From the NCBI GenBank assembly GCA_045807945.1, contig JBJMGI010000109.1:1-44411 (forward strand): a stretch of DNA of 44,411 nt. The letters run 5' to 3'. Below are positions 1 through 7,957 of this stretch, piece after piece. Each line of letters starts with the position of its first letter. Positions within the stretch are counted from its first letter, which is position 1. The notes under the pieces were generated by a model, which saw nothing but the letters and a program-made list of their open reading frames with translations, was not told where the DNA came from and did no database searches. Made by a program: the position numbers and the translations under genes. This stretch comes from CAVQGF01 sp045807945. Its GTDB lineage: Bacteria > Acidobacteriota > Terriglobia > Terriglobales > Acidobacteriaceae.

Positions 1-944
1 AATATGGCCTGATGACGCAGGAACTCGAGCGAGGCGACAGTGGCATCCGCAGCTTTGTGAGCGTGCATTCGTCGCTGGCGATGTATCCCATCTCCGAATT
101 CGGCACCGACACACAAAAAGACAAGTGGCTGCCCGCCATGCGCCAGGGCGACAAGATCGGCTGCTTCGGCCTGACCGAGCCGCAATTCGGTTCCAATCCC
201 GGCGGAATGCTGACGAAAGCCAAAAAGACGGCCGACGGCTACGTCCTCAATGGCGAAAAAATGTGGATCACCTCGGGCTCGATCGCCGATGTTGCCATCA
301 TCTGGGCAAAGGTGGAGGACGAGAACAACAAGATCCGCGGCTTCATCGTCGAGACCGACCGACCGGGCTTCAAGGCCGACGACGTTCACGGCAAGTGGTC
401 GCTGCGGGCTTCTGTGACTTCGGGACTTTCGCTGCAGGATGTAAAAGTGCCGGCGGAAAATCTTCTGCCCAAGACCGGCGGATTGAAGTCTCCGCTTATG
501 TGCCTGAACCAGGCGCGTTTCGGTATCGCGTGGGGCGCGATCGGCGCGGCCATGTCGTGTTACGACACCGCACTGCAATATTCGCAGCAGCGCAAACAGT
601 TCCACGATCAGCCCATCGCTTCGCGTCAACTGGTCCAAGAGAAACTGGTATGGATGATCGTCGAGATCACCAAAGCGCAGCTCCTCGCGCTGCAGGTCGG
701 GCGTCTAAAAGATTCTGGCAAGGTCCAACAGCAGCACATCTCAATGGCCAAGCGTAACAACGTCTGGATGGCGTTGGAATGCGCGCGCCTGGCTCGCGAC
801 GTGCTCGGCGCCAACGGCATCGTGGACGATTACCCGATCATGCGCCACATGATGAACCTGGAGTCGGTGAAGACGTACGAGGGCACGCACGACATCCATA
901 CGCTGATCATCGGCTCGAATATCACGGGGATTGACGCCTACTAG
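1..944 (+). CDS. gcdH: Glutaryl-CoA dehydrogenase, 3' part (start lies before the window)
   Basis: Acyl-CoA dehydrogenase family flavoenzyme. The reading frame is open from base 3 (Tyr-Gly-Leu-Met), so the ATG at 12 is internal and roughly 75-80 N-terminal residues are missing. The FAD/substrate motif GCFGLTEP and a C-terminal YEGTHDIH stretch are visible; the Glu of that stretch is the position of the catalytic base in glutaryl-CoA dehydrogenases, and the motif separates them from short-chain acyl-CoA dehydrogenases. By family, it oxidatively decarboxylates glutaryl-CoA to crotonyl-CoA in lysine/tryptophan degradation, in the cytoplasm. The downstream gene glpX starts about 40 bases later on the same strand, but no functional link is apparent. 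Family assignment is firm; substrate is slightly less so. Confidence 0.85.
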   Translation, partial: YGLMTQELERGDSGIRSFVSVHSSLAMYPISEFGTDTQKDKWLPAMRQGDKIGCFGLTEPQFGSNPGGMLTKAKKTADGYVLNGEKMWITSGSIADVAIIWAKVEDENNKIRGFIVETDRPGFKADDVHGKWSLRASVTSGLSLQDVKVPAENLLPKTGGLKSPLMCLNQARFGIAWGAIGAAMSCYDTALQYSQQRKQFHDQPIASRQLVQEKLVWMIVEITKAQLLALQVGRLKDSGKVQQQHISMAKRNNVWMALECARLARDVLGANGIVDDYPIMRHMMNLESVKTYEGTHDIHTLIIGSNITGIDAY

Positions 945-982
945 GCGGCAGCACGCATCCAACTTTCGCTGAGGGTATGACC

Positions 983-2026
983 ATGGCTACCGCGACCAAG
1001 AACCCCACCCAATCGGCAGACGAGCAGTTCGCGCAGCATCTCGAGTTCGAACTCGCGCTGGAATTCGTGCGCGTAGTAGAGGAAGCTGCCATTGCTTCGG
1101 CCAAGACCATGGGGCAGGGCGACCGCAAGCACGCCGACCACGTTGCCGTGGAGGCCATGCGCCGGACAATGGACACGGTTCCCATGCGCGGCACCATCGT
1201 CATCGGCGAAGGCGAACGCGACGAAGCGCCGATGCTGTATATCGGCGAAAAAGTCGGGGCAAAATCCGCTGACGGTATTCAATTCCCCGAAGTAGACATC
1301 GCCGTTGATCCGCTCGAAGGCACGAACCTCTGCGCGACCGGATCCCCCAACGCGATTACTGTTCTGGCGGCTTCGGAAAAGGGCGGGCTGCTGAACGCGC
1401 CCGACCTCTACATGGAAAAGCTGGTGGTCGGGCCATCGTGCAAAGGCGCGGTGGATCTCGATGCGCCGGTGAAAGACAATCTTCGGGCGATCGCAAAGCG
1501 ATTGGATCGCGACATTCACGACCTGGTCGTCATGGTGCTAGAGCGCGAGCGCCACGAAAAACTTATTGCAGACATTCGCGCGGCCGGCGCGCGCATCAAG
1601 CTGATAAGCGATGGTGACCTCTCCGCGGGAATCGCTGCGGCGGTCATCGGCGCGGGCGTACACGCGGTTATGGGGACGGGCGGCGCGCCGGAAGGTGTGA
1701 TCACTGCCGCCGCAATGCGGTGCCTGAATGGTGAGATTCTGGCCCGTCTGGTGCCGACCAATGTACCGGGCCAGGAAGAACGTCTGGAAAAGATGGGAAT
1801 CACGGATTTGAAAAAAATCTACCGCACCGAAGACCTCGCGCCGGGAAAGCACATCATCTTCGCAGCGACCGGGGTTACCGACGGCGCGCTGCTAAAGGGC
1901 GTGCGCTTCTTCGGCGAAGGCACGCGGACATCGTCGCTGGTCATGACGCTCGACAGCGGCAAGGTGCGATTCGTAGAAAGCATCCACCTCGCCAAGCGCG
2001 ACGACGTGAAGGTCCGCTTCTTCTAG
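983..2026 (+). CDS. glpX: Fructose-1,6-bisphosphatase class II
   Basis: Hydrolyses fructose 1,6-bisphosphate to fructose 6-phosphate in gluconeogenesis (cytoplasmic, metal-dependent Li+-sensitive phosphatase fold). The metal/phosphate motif DPLEGT followed by NLCATG, and the later GTGGAPEGV loop, are characteristic of GlpX. The length of 347 aa is usual for the family. Two in-frame ATGs lie at 977 and 983. I prefer 983 because the GAGGG at 971-975 sits 7 nt before it but only 1 nt before 977. The gene ends 7 nt from the stop of the convergent glycosylasparaginase gene, with no hairpin between them. Confidence 0.93.
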   Translation: MATATKNPTQSADEQFAQHLEFELALEFVRVVEEAAIASAKTMGQGDRKHADHVAVEAMRRTMDTVPMRGTIVIGEGERDEAPMLYIGEKVGAKSADGIQFPEVDIAVDPLEGTNLCATGSPNAITVLAASEKGGLLNAPDLYMEKLVVGPSCKGAVDLDAPVKDNLRAIAKRLDRDIHDLVVMVLERERHEKLIADIRAAGARIKLISDGDLSAGIAAAVIGAGVHAVMGTGGAPEGVITAAAMRCLNGEILARLVPTNVPGQEERLEKMGITDLKKIYRTEDLAPGKHIIFAATGVTDGALLKGVRFFGEGTRTSSLVMTLDSGKVRFVESIHLAKRDDVKVRFF

Positions 2027-2033
2027 GGCCTTG

Positions 2034-3239
2034 CTATTTCGCCCCAGGAAGCATCGGCACAGGCGGCCACGAAAGCCCTTTGCCTTCAAACATCGCGCTG
2101 ACATTTTCCAACCGTTTCGTTCCATCGTGCACCGCGATCTGTAACTGCTTGCCGCTCGAACTCTGTCCCCACAACGCAACTCCCGCATAAGCGCCGTCGC
2201 GCCTCAGCACGTGGAAGACAAGATTGATGTAGCGCAAGCGCGTCATATCGTTCTTATAGAGCGCAACCAGTCGCTTCAAGGCTTCCATGGCGGCTTCCTT
2301 CGGTTCCATGCCACGACGCATCGCCTCCACCACCGTGTGGGAGCCGGCGATCTTGATGTTCTCTTCGCCATTGCCGGTCACACCAGCGCCGCCGATGTCG
2401 CGGTCGAGGTAGATTCCCGCGCCGACGATGGGCGAATCGCCAAGACGGCCAGGAATTTTCCATGCGAGGCCTGACGTGCTCACCGCTGCCGACATCTCAC
2501 CCTTTTCGTTCAGCGTGATGCACGGGATCGTTCCGGTGGGAGGACTCATGACTTTTTCGACAGCGTAGTCGCGCCACTCGGGCTCGATGCCAAGGTCGGC
2601 GGCGACCTCCTGCAAACGTTTTTTGCGGTCCTCAGCCACAGGGACTCCCGTGAGATTGGTTGGAGGCTTCCAATTCGGGTCGGAGAGGCTGGGCCCCCAC
2701 CAATCCTGGTCAGACATGCTCTCTTTCCACAGCTGCCAAATTTTGCGTGAGCGCTCTGTCAGAAGATTCTCTTCTTGGAAGCCGTGCAGTTTCGCCACTC
2801 TGCTCGCGCCTTCGCCGACGATGAGCACGTGCCCCGTGTGCTCCATCACGGTTTTCGCGAGCAAGGAAACGTTTTTGATGCGCCGCACGGCACCGACTGC
2901 TCCCGCGCGGCCTGTGGGGCCGTGCATCATGGAGCAATCGAGCTCGACCTCTCCATCTTCATTCGGCAGACCGCCGAAGCCGACCGAGTCGTCCCTGGGA
3001 TCATCTTCCTGCGCTCTGAGGACGAATATCGCAGCGTCAAGGGTGTCGCCGCCGCGGCGCATCAGTTCGTACGCACCATCGATGCTCTGGATCCCGGTGT
3101 ACTTGCAGACGACCATCGTCTTACCATTGGCGGCGGTGTTAGCGGATTTGTTCGTTTGCGCGAGAGCGCCGGGCGTGGCGGCCATTGCGGCGGAGGTTAC
3201 TGCGGCGGTTTCGATGAATTCACGGCGAGAGAACTTCAT
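2034..3239 (-). CDS. Tat-exported N4-(beta-N-acetylglucosaminyl)-L-asparaginase (glycosylasparaginase)
   Basis: Ntn-hydrolase that by family cleaves the GlcNAc-Asn bond of glycoasparagines (or beta-aspartyl amides). The N-terminus carries a twin-arginine signal (SRREFI, residues 4-9) with a hydrophobic stretch ending in ALA at 25-27, so export to the periplasm is expected. The precursor is autocleaved in front of a Thr nucleophile. Alignment by eye places it at Thr237, followed by STSG (254-257), GRLGDSP (264-270) and TGNGE (288-292). In characterised glycosylasparaginases the scissile bond follows His-Asp; here the residues before Thr237 are Thr-Gly. An AGGAG ribosome site lies 7 nt before the ATG at 3239. 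The terminator of the upstream baeRF gene separates it from that operon. Confidence 0.88.
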   Translation of the reverse strand: MKFSRREFIETAAVTSAAMAATPGALAQTNKSANTAANGKTMVVCKYTGIQSIDGAYELMRRGGDTLDAAIFVLRAQEDDPRDDSVGFGGLPNEDGEVELDCSMMHGPTGRAGAVGAVRRIKNVSLLAKTVMEHTGHVLIVGEGASRVAKLHGFQEENLLTERSRKIWQLWKESMSDQDWWGPSLSDPNWKPPTNLTGVPVAEDRKKRLQEVAADLGIEPEWRDYAVEKVMSPPTGTIPCITLNEKGEMSAAVSTSGLAWKIPGRLGDSPIVGAGIYLDRDIGGAGVTGNGEENIKIAGSHTVVEAMRRGMEPKEAAMEALKRLVALYKNDMTRLRYINLVFHVLRRDGAYAGVALWGQSSSGKQLQIAVHDGTKRLENVSAMFEGKGLSWPPVPMLPGAK

Positions 3240-3277
3240 TCGAGAGCTCCTGGATAAATGCCGGAAGGAATCCTACC

Positions 3278-3309
3278 AAAAAACATAAGGGCGCGATGTT
3301 CGCGCCCTT
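3278..3309 (-). terminator. Rho-independent terminator of the HPF-sigma/baeRF operon
   Basis: Perfect 9-bp stem AAGGGCGCG (3287-3295) with CGCGCCCTT (3301-3309) and a 5-nt loop. Read on the minus strand it is followed, after ATG, by six T residues (A tract at 3278-3283 on the plus strand). It lies about 20 bases beyond the baeRF stop codon. Confidence 0.85.
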
Positions 3310-3329
3310 CATGTCAGATTGTGACTTGC

Positions 3330-4508
3330 TCAGCCCGCCATTTTCTTTTCTTCGGTGTTCTGGTCAGAGCGGAAGCGCAACAGCGCGCCGACGTTCCCCA
3401 CGCGGTCGAACTCGGGATCGTCGCTGATGAAGACGATGCTCACACCGTGCAGGATCGCCTGGCGCACCAGGGAATCGGCAATGTCCTTTACCTCAACGGC
3501 GTCTTGCCCGCAAACGCCGCAGGTTTTCGAGACGCGCGTATCCATGTGCCCGCAGTTGTTGCATTCCGATGCCTGCGCGGAGAAGTTGTTGCCCATCAGC
3601 AACACCTGCACCTCGCCTTTTTCGAGCGAACGCAAAACGTTTCGTAGTCCTACAGCGCCGAGTGCGTCGCGCTGCGCTTCGCCGAGAACCTCGCGCGTGA
3701 GTCCCTGGCGGTCGTTCGCCTCACGCTCCGCGATCAAGCGATCCACGTGATCCACGATCTGCTGTTGATCGGTGAAAGCGGCATCTCCCGAGAAACGGCC
3801 GACGAGGCGTTGGGTCAGGTACGAATGTAGATGTGGGTAAATCTCTGACCACAACTCGTCGCGGCAACCGATAGCCAGGTAATCAAAATGATCTTTTTCA
3901 AAACGTGCAAGCAGCCGGTCGGCGACTTCTTTGAAGTGCCGCATGGCTTCGTTGTCCACGTGGCGCTCCACGTGGCCGGCATCGTATCCGTGGAAGCCGT
4001 CGCTGCGCACTCGCCGTGGCTGCGGGTTGACGATCTTCTCGCTCCCGCTCAGTTCTCCGAGTGACGATTCAAAAATTACTGCGTGCTCGCGATCGATCAC
4101 AGCGACGCAGGTCCGCGGCGCGCGACTCATTAGCTCGACTAATGGCTCGAGGTGGAAATGCGAGTTCACTTCGAGGCGCGTCTCCGGCAACTGCGCCGGA
4201 AGGTTGAACTCGCGCCAGATGCCTTGCTCGCTGCAGGCGAAGATGGCTTTGGAATGCGCTCCGTTACCGCGAAGCTGATTTCCGACGCTGGCGATGCGGT
4301 CCAAATCGCTGCGCAACCCCTGATCACCGTTGTTCCGGCCTCGCTTCTCCAGCGACTCGCTGGCGTTGCGGATCAGGTCTTTGATCAGGATCTGCTCTTC
4401 GCGATGCGCCCGGTCGCGTGCGACCGGTGGTTGATAGAAAAAGCTGACTGCGTGTCCAGATTTCGATTCGATCTCCGCTAACTGCCGCAACGTGTCACGG
4501 CTGATCAT
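3330..4508 (-). CDS. baeRF-type (bacterial archaeo-eukaryotic release factor-like) protein with zinc ribbon
   Basis: A 392-aa protein resembling the bacterial eRF1/Pelota-like families (baeRF; family 10 is the closest I recognise). The N-terminal alpha/beta part runs to about residue 130. A middle RNase-H-like domain (about 133-235) contains VAVIDREHAV (135-144), and a C-terminal L7Ae-like domain (about 245-380) carries an inserted zinc ribbon C316xxC319...C330xxC333. eRF1 proteins have a GGQ loop in the middle domain; the equivalent stretch (about 165-186, RVRSDGFHGYD) has no GGQ, so peptide release is not expected from the sequence. A GAGGAG site lies a few nt before the ATG. The gene starts 26 nt after the stop of the HPF-sigma fusion, so the two form an operon ending in the terminator at 3278-3309. 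Ribosome association is inferred. Confidence 0.72.
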   Translation of the reverse strand: MISRDTLRQLAEIESKSGHAVSFFYQPPVARDRAHREEQILIKDLIRNASESLEKRGRNNGDQGLRSDLDRIASVGNQLRGNGAHSKAIFACSEQGIWREFNLPAQLPETRLEVNSHFHLEPLVELMSRAPRTCVAVIDREHAVIFESSLGELSGSEKIVNPQPRRVRSDGFHGYDAGHVERHVDNEAMRHFKEVADRLLARFEKDHFDYLAIGCRDELWSEIYPHLHSYLTQRLVGRFSGDAAFTDQQQIVDHVDRLIAEREANDRQGLTREVLGEAQRDALGAVGLRNVLRSLEKGEVQVLLMGNNFSAQASECNNCGHMDTRVSKTCGVCGQDAVEVKDIADSLVRQAILHGVSIVFISDDPEFDRVGNVGALLRFRSDQNTEEKKMAG

Positions 4509-4534
4509 GCGCTCTCCTCGTGTTTACAAATCTT

Positions 4535-5608
4535 TTACGCTGGGATGCTTCCTCGCAGGGGTGGAAGTTTGCTGTGTTGAATGATTTTTTTCGCGAACGG
4601 ATTCGGCGCGGGCAAGTTCTTGATCAGGAACTCGCGCGCATTCGCGATCGATTGCTCTACCTGCTCAGGTTTGCGGTCGGCTACTGCAGCGATCTCGCGC
4701 AAGGAGAATCCCTCGACGGCGAAAAGTACGAATGCCTCCCGGGCTTCTTTCGGCGCTTTCAGCAGCGCGTCTTCTACCATGCGGACCATCTCATCGGTGT
4801 AGGCGATCTGCTCGGGGGTGGCGATGCGCGTATCGGCAATCGTGGCCTCCCCGTTCATCGTCTCGTCGGGCTGGTGATATTGCAGCACAGGCTCATCGCT
4901 GGCACGCACATTCTGCTGCCGCGTGGACTGTTCAAGCCGCACGGACGGGAGCGCATCATCGTTCTGCGTTGCGAGCCGCTGGATTCCTTGGATCGCGAGC
5001 CGATAAAGCCAGCGCTCAAGCGAAAGCAGCTCGGGCTTTTCTTCGTCTTCTCCAAGTGCGCGCGCGATAACCTCATCAACAACTTCTTCGCGGGTGATCA
5101 ACCCCGGACGGACCTGGCCGGTGGTCTCGCGGTATCGCAGCTCGCGTTCGACAAAACGCTCAAGCCGCGGCAGGTTGGCGTTCACGTAGGAATGAATGTC
5201 TTCGCCGGATGCCTTCGGGGCATGCACCGCCGCAACCGACTCGTCGAACTTTTGCGCGTCCGCGCCGCCATTGCCATTGCGCTTCAGCCTGCGTGCACCA
5301 CGGAAGTTGTCTGACCGCAGCAGCTCTTTATGCTTAGTGATCTGCTTCAGCAGCTCTTGGAACGCGCCTTTGATGGCGGCGACGGCGGTCGGGCCATTGT
5401 CCTCGGCGACCATGTTTCCCGAGGGCAAGCTCAGGGTCAGCGAAACGGACGTACCCTCGCGCACCGGCCCGGGCGCCACGATGGCGTGCAAGTGCACCAG
5501 CTCCGGACGAAACACCTGGAGCCTGCGTTGCAGTTTTTCGGTGTGATGATTGAACTCGCGGTCGGCCTCAGGCGCTTTTGCGGCCCTGTAGCTGACGTGT
5601 ACGTTCAT
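4535..5608 (-). CDS. Ribosome hibernation factor (HPF/RaiA) domain fused to an ECF-sigma-like module
   Basis: A 357-aa two-part protein. Residues 1-105 resemble HPF/RaiA (S30AE fold), with the late strand LTLSLPSG (57-64) and a basic helix LLKQITKHKELLR (86-98); this domain binds the 30S decoding region in known proteins. A Gly/Asn-rich basic linker follows (about 103-135). Residues 140-215 look like sigma region 2 (EEVVDEVIARAL, then LERWLYRLAI), and 270-332 like region 4 with a helix-turn-helix (FSLREIAAVADRKPEQVEQS). The start at 5608 is chosen because GGAGGT lies 5 nt upstream and the HPF fold begins there; the frame stays open to 5761 but that extension is Arg/Ser-rich and unrelated. A baeRF gene follows 26 nt downstream. 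Both domain assignments are from motif reading; whether it binds DNA, ribosomes or both is unknown. Confidence 0.8.
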   Translation of the reverse strand: MNVHVSYRAAKAPEADREFNHHTEKLQRRLQVFRPELVHLHAIVAPGPVREGTSVSLTLSLPSGNMVAEDNGPTAVAAIKGAFQELLKQITKHKELLRSDNFRGARRLKRNGNGGADAQKFDESVAAVHAPKASGEDIHSYVNANLPRLERFVERELRYRETTGQVRPGLITREEVVDEVIARALGEDEEKPELLSLERWLYRLAIQGIQRLATQNDDALPSVRLEQSTRQQNVRASDEPVLQYHQPDETMNGEATIADTRIATPEQIAYTDEMVRMVEDALLKAPKEAREAFVLFAVEGFSLREIAAVADRKPEQVEQSIANAREFLIKNLPAPNPFAKKIIQHSKLPPLRGSIPA

Positions 5609-5616
5609 GGAGACCT
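5603..5616 (-). promoter_or_regulatory. Ribosome binding site fixing the HPF-sigma start
   Basis: On the minus strand GGAGGT precedes the ATG at 5608 with a 4-5 nt gap. It is the only strong Shine-Dalgarno in the open frame between 5608 and 5761, so it selects the start that begins exactly at the HPF domain. Confidence 0.7.
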
Positions 5617-5925
5617 CCACACCAGCACGCCCACCAGAATTGCGGACGCTCTGGCAGCTGAAGATGAAGTCCCACCGGGAACGCTTGCTGCTCCCGAGTA
5701 CGTTGCTTGTAGAGGATCGCGAGTAGGTCCGTCGGCTGCAACGGTCTTGCTTGACCCTCACCGCCAGTCGGACTGACGGACTTCTCTTGAAGTGCTGTGA
5801 ATTTTACACCTGGCAACTAGGACGCAAGCGAAAAATTCCGCGTTGCCAATTCGCGACGATGGCGTAAGGCAAGAATGTTGTTGCTTTTTGATTTGCTGTG
5901 ATGTTGCGGGAGCAGCAGCTCGGCG
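5609..5925. other. 317-base intergenic region between mqnE and the HPF-sigma gene
   Basis: Longest gene-free stretch in the window. It holds the leader of the HPF-sigma gene and the 3' flank of the mqnE operon. I see no convincing coding frame, no strong hairpin with a T tract for mqnE, and only a weak promoter candidate for the HPF-sigma gene (5801-5828). Confidence 0.6.
5801..5828 (-). promoter_or_regulatory. Weak sigma-70-like promoter candidate for the HPF-sigma/baeRF operon
   Basis: Read on the minus strand: TTGCGT (5827-5822), 15-nt spacer, then TAAAAT (5806-5801); shifting the -35 by one gives a 16-nt spacer. It would give a leader of about 190 nt. The -35 match is poor and no experimental-style support is visible. 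Confidence 0.25.
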
Positions 5926-7050
5926 TTAGACGGAAACCGTGAACGACGTTTCCGTGCGCGTGACCGGGTGGTACATGGTGTCGCGTTCCACCGGCTCGCG
6001 TCCGGCTTCGCGGATCAGCCGGGTGAGTTCCTCGCGGCGCATGCCTTGCGGCGTAGTGGCGCCTGCATCGTGGTAGATCTTTTCTTCGATGACGGTGCCG
6101 TCGAGATCGTCCGCCCCGAAGCGAAGCGCGATCTGCGCGATCTTGGGCGTAAGCATCTGCCAGTAGGCCTTGATGTGCGCGAAGTTGTCGAGCACCAGGC
6201 GCCCGATCGCGATCTGCTTGATGTCGAGCATGCCCGAGGTAGTAGGCAGATGGTGTAGCGCGGTGTTCTGCGGATGGAAAGCCAGCGGAATGAATGTCTG
6301 GAAGCCGCCGGTCTCGTCTTGCAGCGCGCGCAACTTCATCAGGTGATCAACACGGTCTTCGTCATTCTCGATGTGACCGTAGAGCATGGTCGCGTTCGAA
6401 CGGAGCCCGAGCTGGTGAGCCATGCGCGCCGTATCGAGCCACTGCTGACCGTCTAGCTTGTGGTCACAGATGATTCGACGCACGCGGTCGGAAAATATTT
6501 CTGCGCCGCCGCCGGGAAGAGAGTCCACTCCCGCGAGCTTCATTTTCTCGAGCGTCTCACGCGTTGAGAGCTTGGCGCGCTTGGCGAGATAGCCGACCTC
6601 AACCATCGTGAATGCTTTTATGTGAACTTTGGGAAAGCGCTGCTTCAGCCCCGCGATCAGGTCGAGAAAATATTGGAACGGCAGATCGGGATGGAGTCCG
6701 CCAACGATGTGAAACTCGGTAACCGCTTCCGAATATCCCTGCGCTGCGGTCTCCCACGCTTCTTCCAAAGCCATCGTGTACGAGCCGGCAGAATCTTTCT
6801 TGCGTCCGAAAGCGCACAGGCGGCACGCAGCCACGCAGACGTTGGTTGGATTGAGGTGGCGATTTACGTTGAAGTACGTCGTATTACCATGCATCTTCTC
6901 GCGAACGTGATTGGCCAGCCAGCCAATGGCGAGGATGTCAAACGAACGGTACAGCGCGAGTGCGTCGGCAGCGTCAAGGCGTTCGCCCGCGAGCACCTTT
7001 TCGCCTACAGGGCGAAGGCGCGCGTCCTCTGTTTGGAAGGCGTGGGGCAT
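5926..7050 (-). CDS. mqnE: Aminofutalosine synthase (radical SAM, menaquinone biosynthesis)
   Basis: Radical SAM enzyme that by family joins 3-[(1-carboxyvinyl)oxy]benzoate to S-adenosylmethionine to make aminofutalosine, the second step of the futalosine menaquinone route. The iron-sulfur motif is C72xxxC76xxC79 (CVAACRLCAF), followed by HIVGGLHPDLP and HIKAFTMVEV, and near the end DDLDGTVIEEKIYH, which mark MqnE rather than MqnC. The 374-aa length is normal. It is the last gene of the six-gene minus-strand run beginning at 16465, 21 nt after the prenyltransferase that acts later in the same pathway. No terminator hairpin is evident after it. Confidence 0.92.
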   Translation of the reverse strand: MPHAFQTEDARLRPVGEKVLAGERLDAADALALYRSFDILAIGWLANHVREKMHGNTTYFNVNRHLNPTNVCVAACRLCAFGRKKDSAGSYTMALEEAWETAAQGYSEAVTEFHIVGGLHPDLPFQYFLDLIAGLKQRFPKVHIKAFTMVEVGYLAKRAKLSTRETLEKMKLAGVDSLPGGGAEIFSDRVRRIICDHKLDGQQWLDTARMAHQLGLRSNATMLYGHIENDEDRVDHLMKLRALQDETGGFQTFIPLAFHPQNTALHHLPTTSGMLDIKQIAIGRLVLDNFAHIKAYWQMLTPKIAQIALRFGADDLDGTVIEEKIYHDAGATTPQGMRREELTRLIREAGREPVERDTMYHPVTRTETSFTVSV

Positions 7051-7071
7051 GAGACTTAATGATATCGCAGG

Positions 7072-7935
7072 TCAGTGCCGAAGGAGCTTATCAGCGGCCA
7101 CGAAGACGAAGAACACCACTGCGATCACGCCATTCATGGTGAAAAAGGCGGCGTTGAGCTTCGAGAGGTCGTTGGGCTTCACCAGCGAGTGCTCGTAGCC
7201 GAGCAGCAGCGCGACAACGAAGATCCCGAACAACGCAATCTTCCCCAGCCCGAATACCGGCAGCAGCAGTAAAAGGAAAAGGAACATGGTGAAGTGCAGC
7301 AGGCGCGCGACGATCAAAGATTTCCGGATCCCGAAGCGTGAAGGAACGGAGTAAAGCCTTGCTGTCTGGTCAAATTCGATGTCCTGGCAGGCATAAAGGA
7401 CATCGAATCCAGCGACCCAGAACGTCACTGCGAAGGTGAGCAGCAGGATGCGCAGGTCAAGATTCCCTTTCACCGCGATCCAGGCTGCGGCGGGCGCGAC
7501 GCCCAGCGCAAAACCAAGCACCAGATGCGACCAGCGCGTGAAGCGTTTCGTGTAGGAATACAAAAGAACGATGGCGAGCGCGACAGGCGATAGCCGGAAC
7601 GCGAGCCAATTCAGCTGCCACGCCGCTAGCACCAGCACGGCGCTTGCGGCGATCACGAAGACTGCAACAAATGTTTTAGAAAGCGCTCCGGCTGGAATCG
7701 CTCGGATAGCCGTTCGCGGGTTGGCGGCGTCGTATTCGGCGTCAACCAGGCGATTGAAAGCCATGGCGGCAGAACGCGCCCCGACCATCGCGACCACGAT
7801 CCAGAAGAGCTGCCGCCCTGAAGGCATACCGTTGGCGGCGAGCATTGCTCCGCAGAGCGCGAACGGGAGCGCGAAGATCGAGTGTTCCCACTTGATCATT
7901 TCGAGAGTTGTCTTGGTATTCGCGAGGACGCGCAC
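7072..7935 (-). CDS. mqnP: UbiA-family prenyltransferase, probable menaquinone (futalosine) pathway enzyme
   Basis: Integral membrane prenyltransferase of 287 aa with about nine hydrophobic segments. The first Asp-rich motif is N61RLVDAEYD69 and the second runs from D178 through D185 to D189 (YACQDIEFD); both bind the Mg-diphosphate of the prenyl donor. Its position directly before mqnE argues that it prenylates the dihydroxynaphthoate-type ring of the futalosine route (MqnP) rather than 4-hydroxybenzoate, though UbiA paralogues cannot be separated firmly by eye. The frame begins with GTG at 7935; an internal ATG at 7899 starts just before the conserved WEHSIFALPFA segment and is possible. 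It lies 22 nt after pcm. Confidence 0.82.
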   Translation of the reverse strand: MRVLANTKTTLEMIKWEHSIFALPFALCGAMLAANGMPSGRQLFWIVVAMVGARSAAMAFNRLVDAEYDAANPRTAIRAIPAGALSKTFVAVFVIAASAVLVLAAWQLNWLAFRLSPVALAIVLLYSYTKRFTRWSHLVLGFALGVAPAAAWIAVKGNLDLRILLLTFAVTFWVAGFDVLYACQDIEFDQTARLYSVPSRFGIRKSLIVARLLHFTMFLFLLLLLPVFGLGKIALFGIFVVALLLGYEHSLVKPNDLSKLNAAFFTMNGVIAVVFFVFVAADKLLRH

Positions 7936-7957
7936 CAGTAGATTGTAGCGGAGCGGT

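Noticed and set aside
941..1519. 192-aa open frame antisense to glpX
   Set aside because: Covers the glpX catalytic region on the opposite strand, with no domain or ribosome site.
5609..5761. Upstream extension of the HPF-sigma protein
   Set aside because: The added residues are Arg/Ser/Cys-rich with no fold, while GGAGGT sits directly before the ATG at 5608 where the HPF domain begins.
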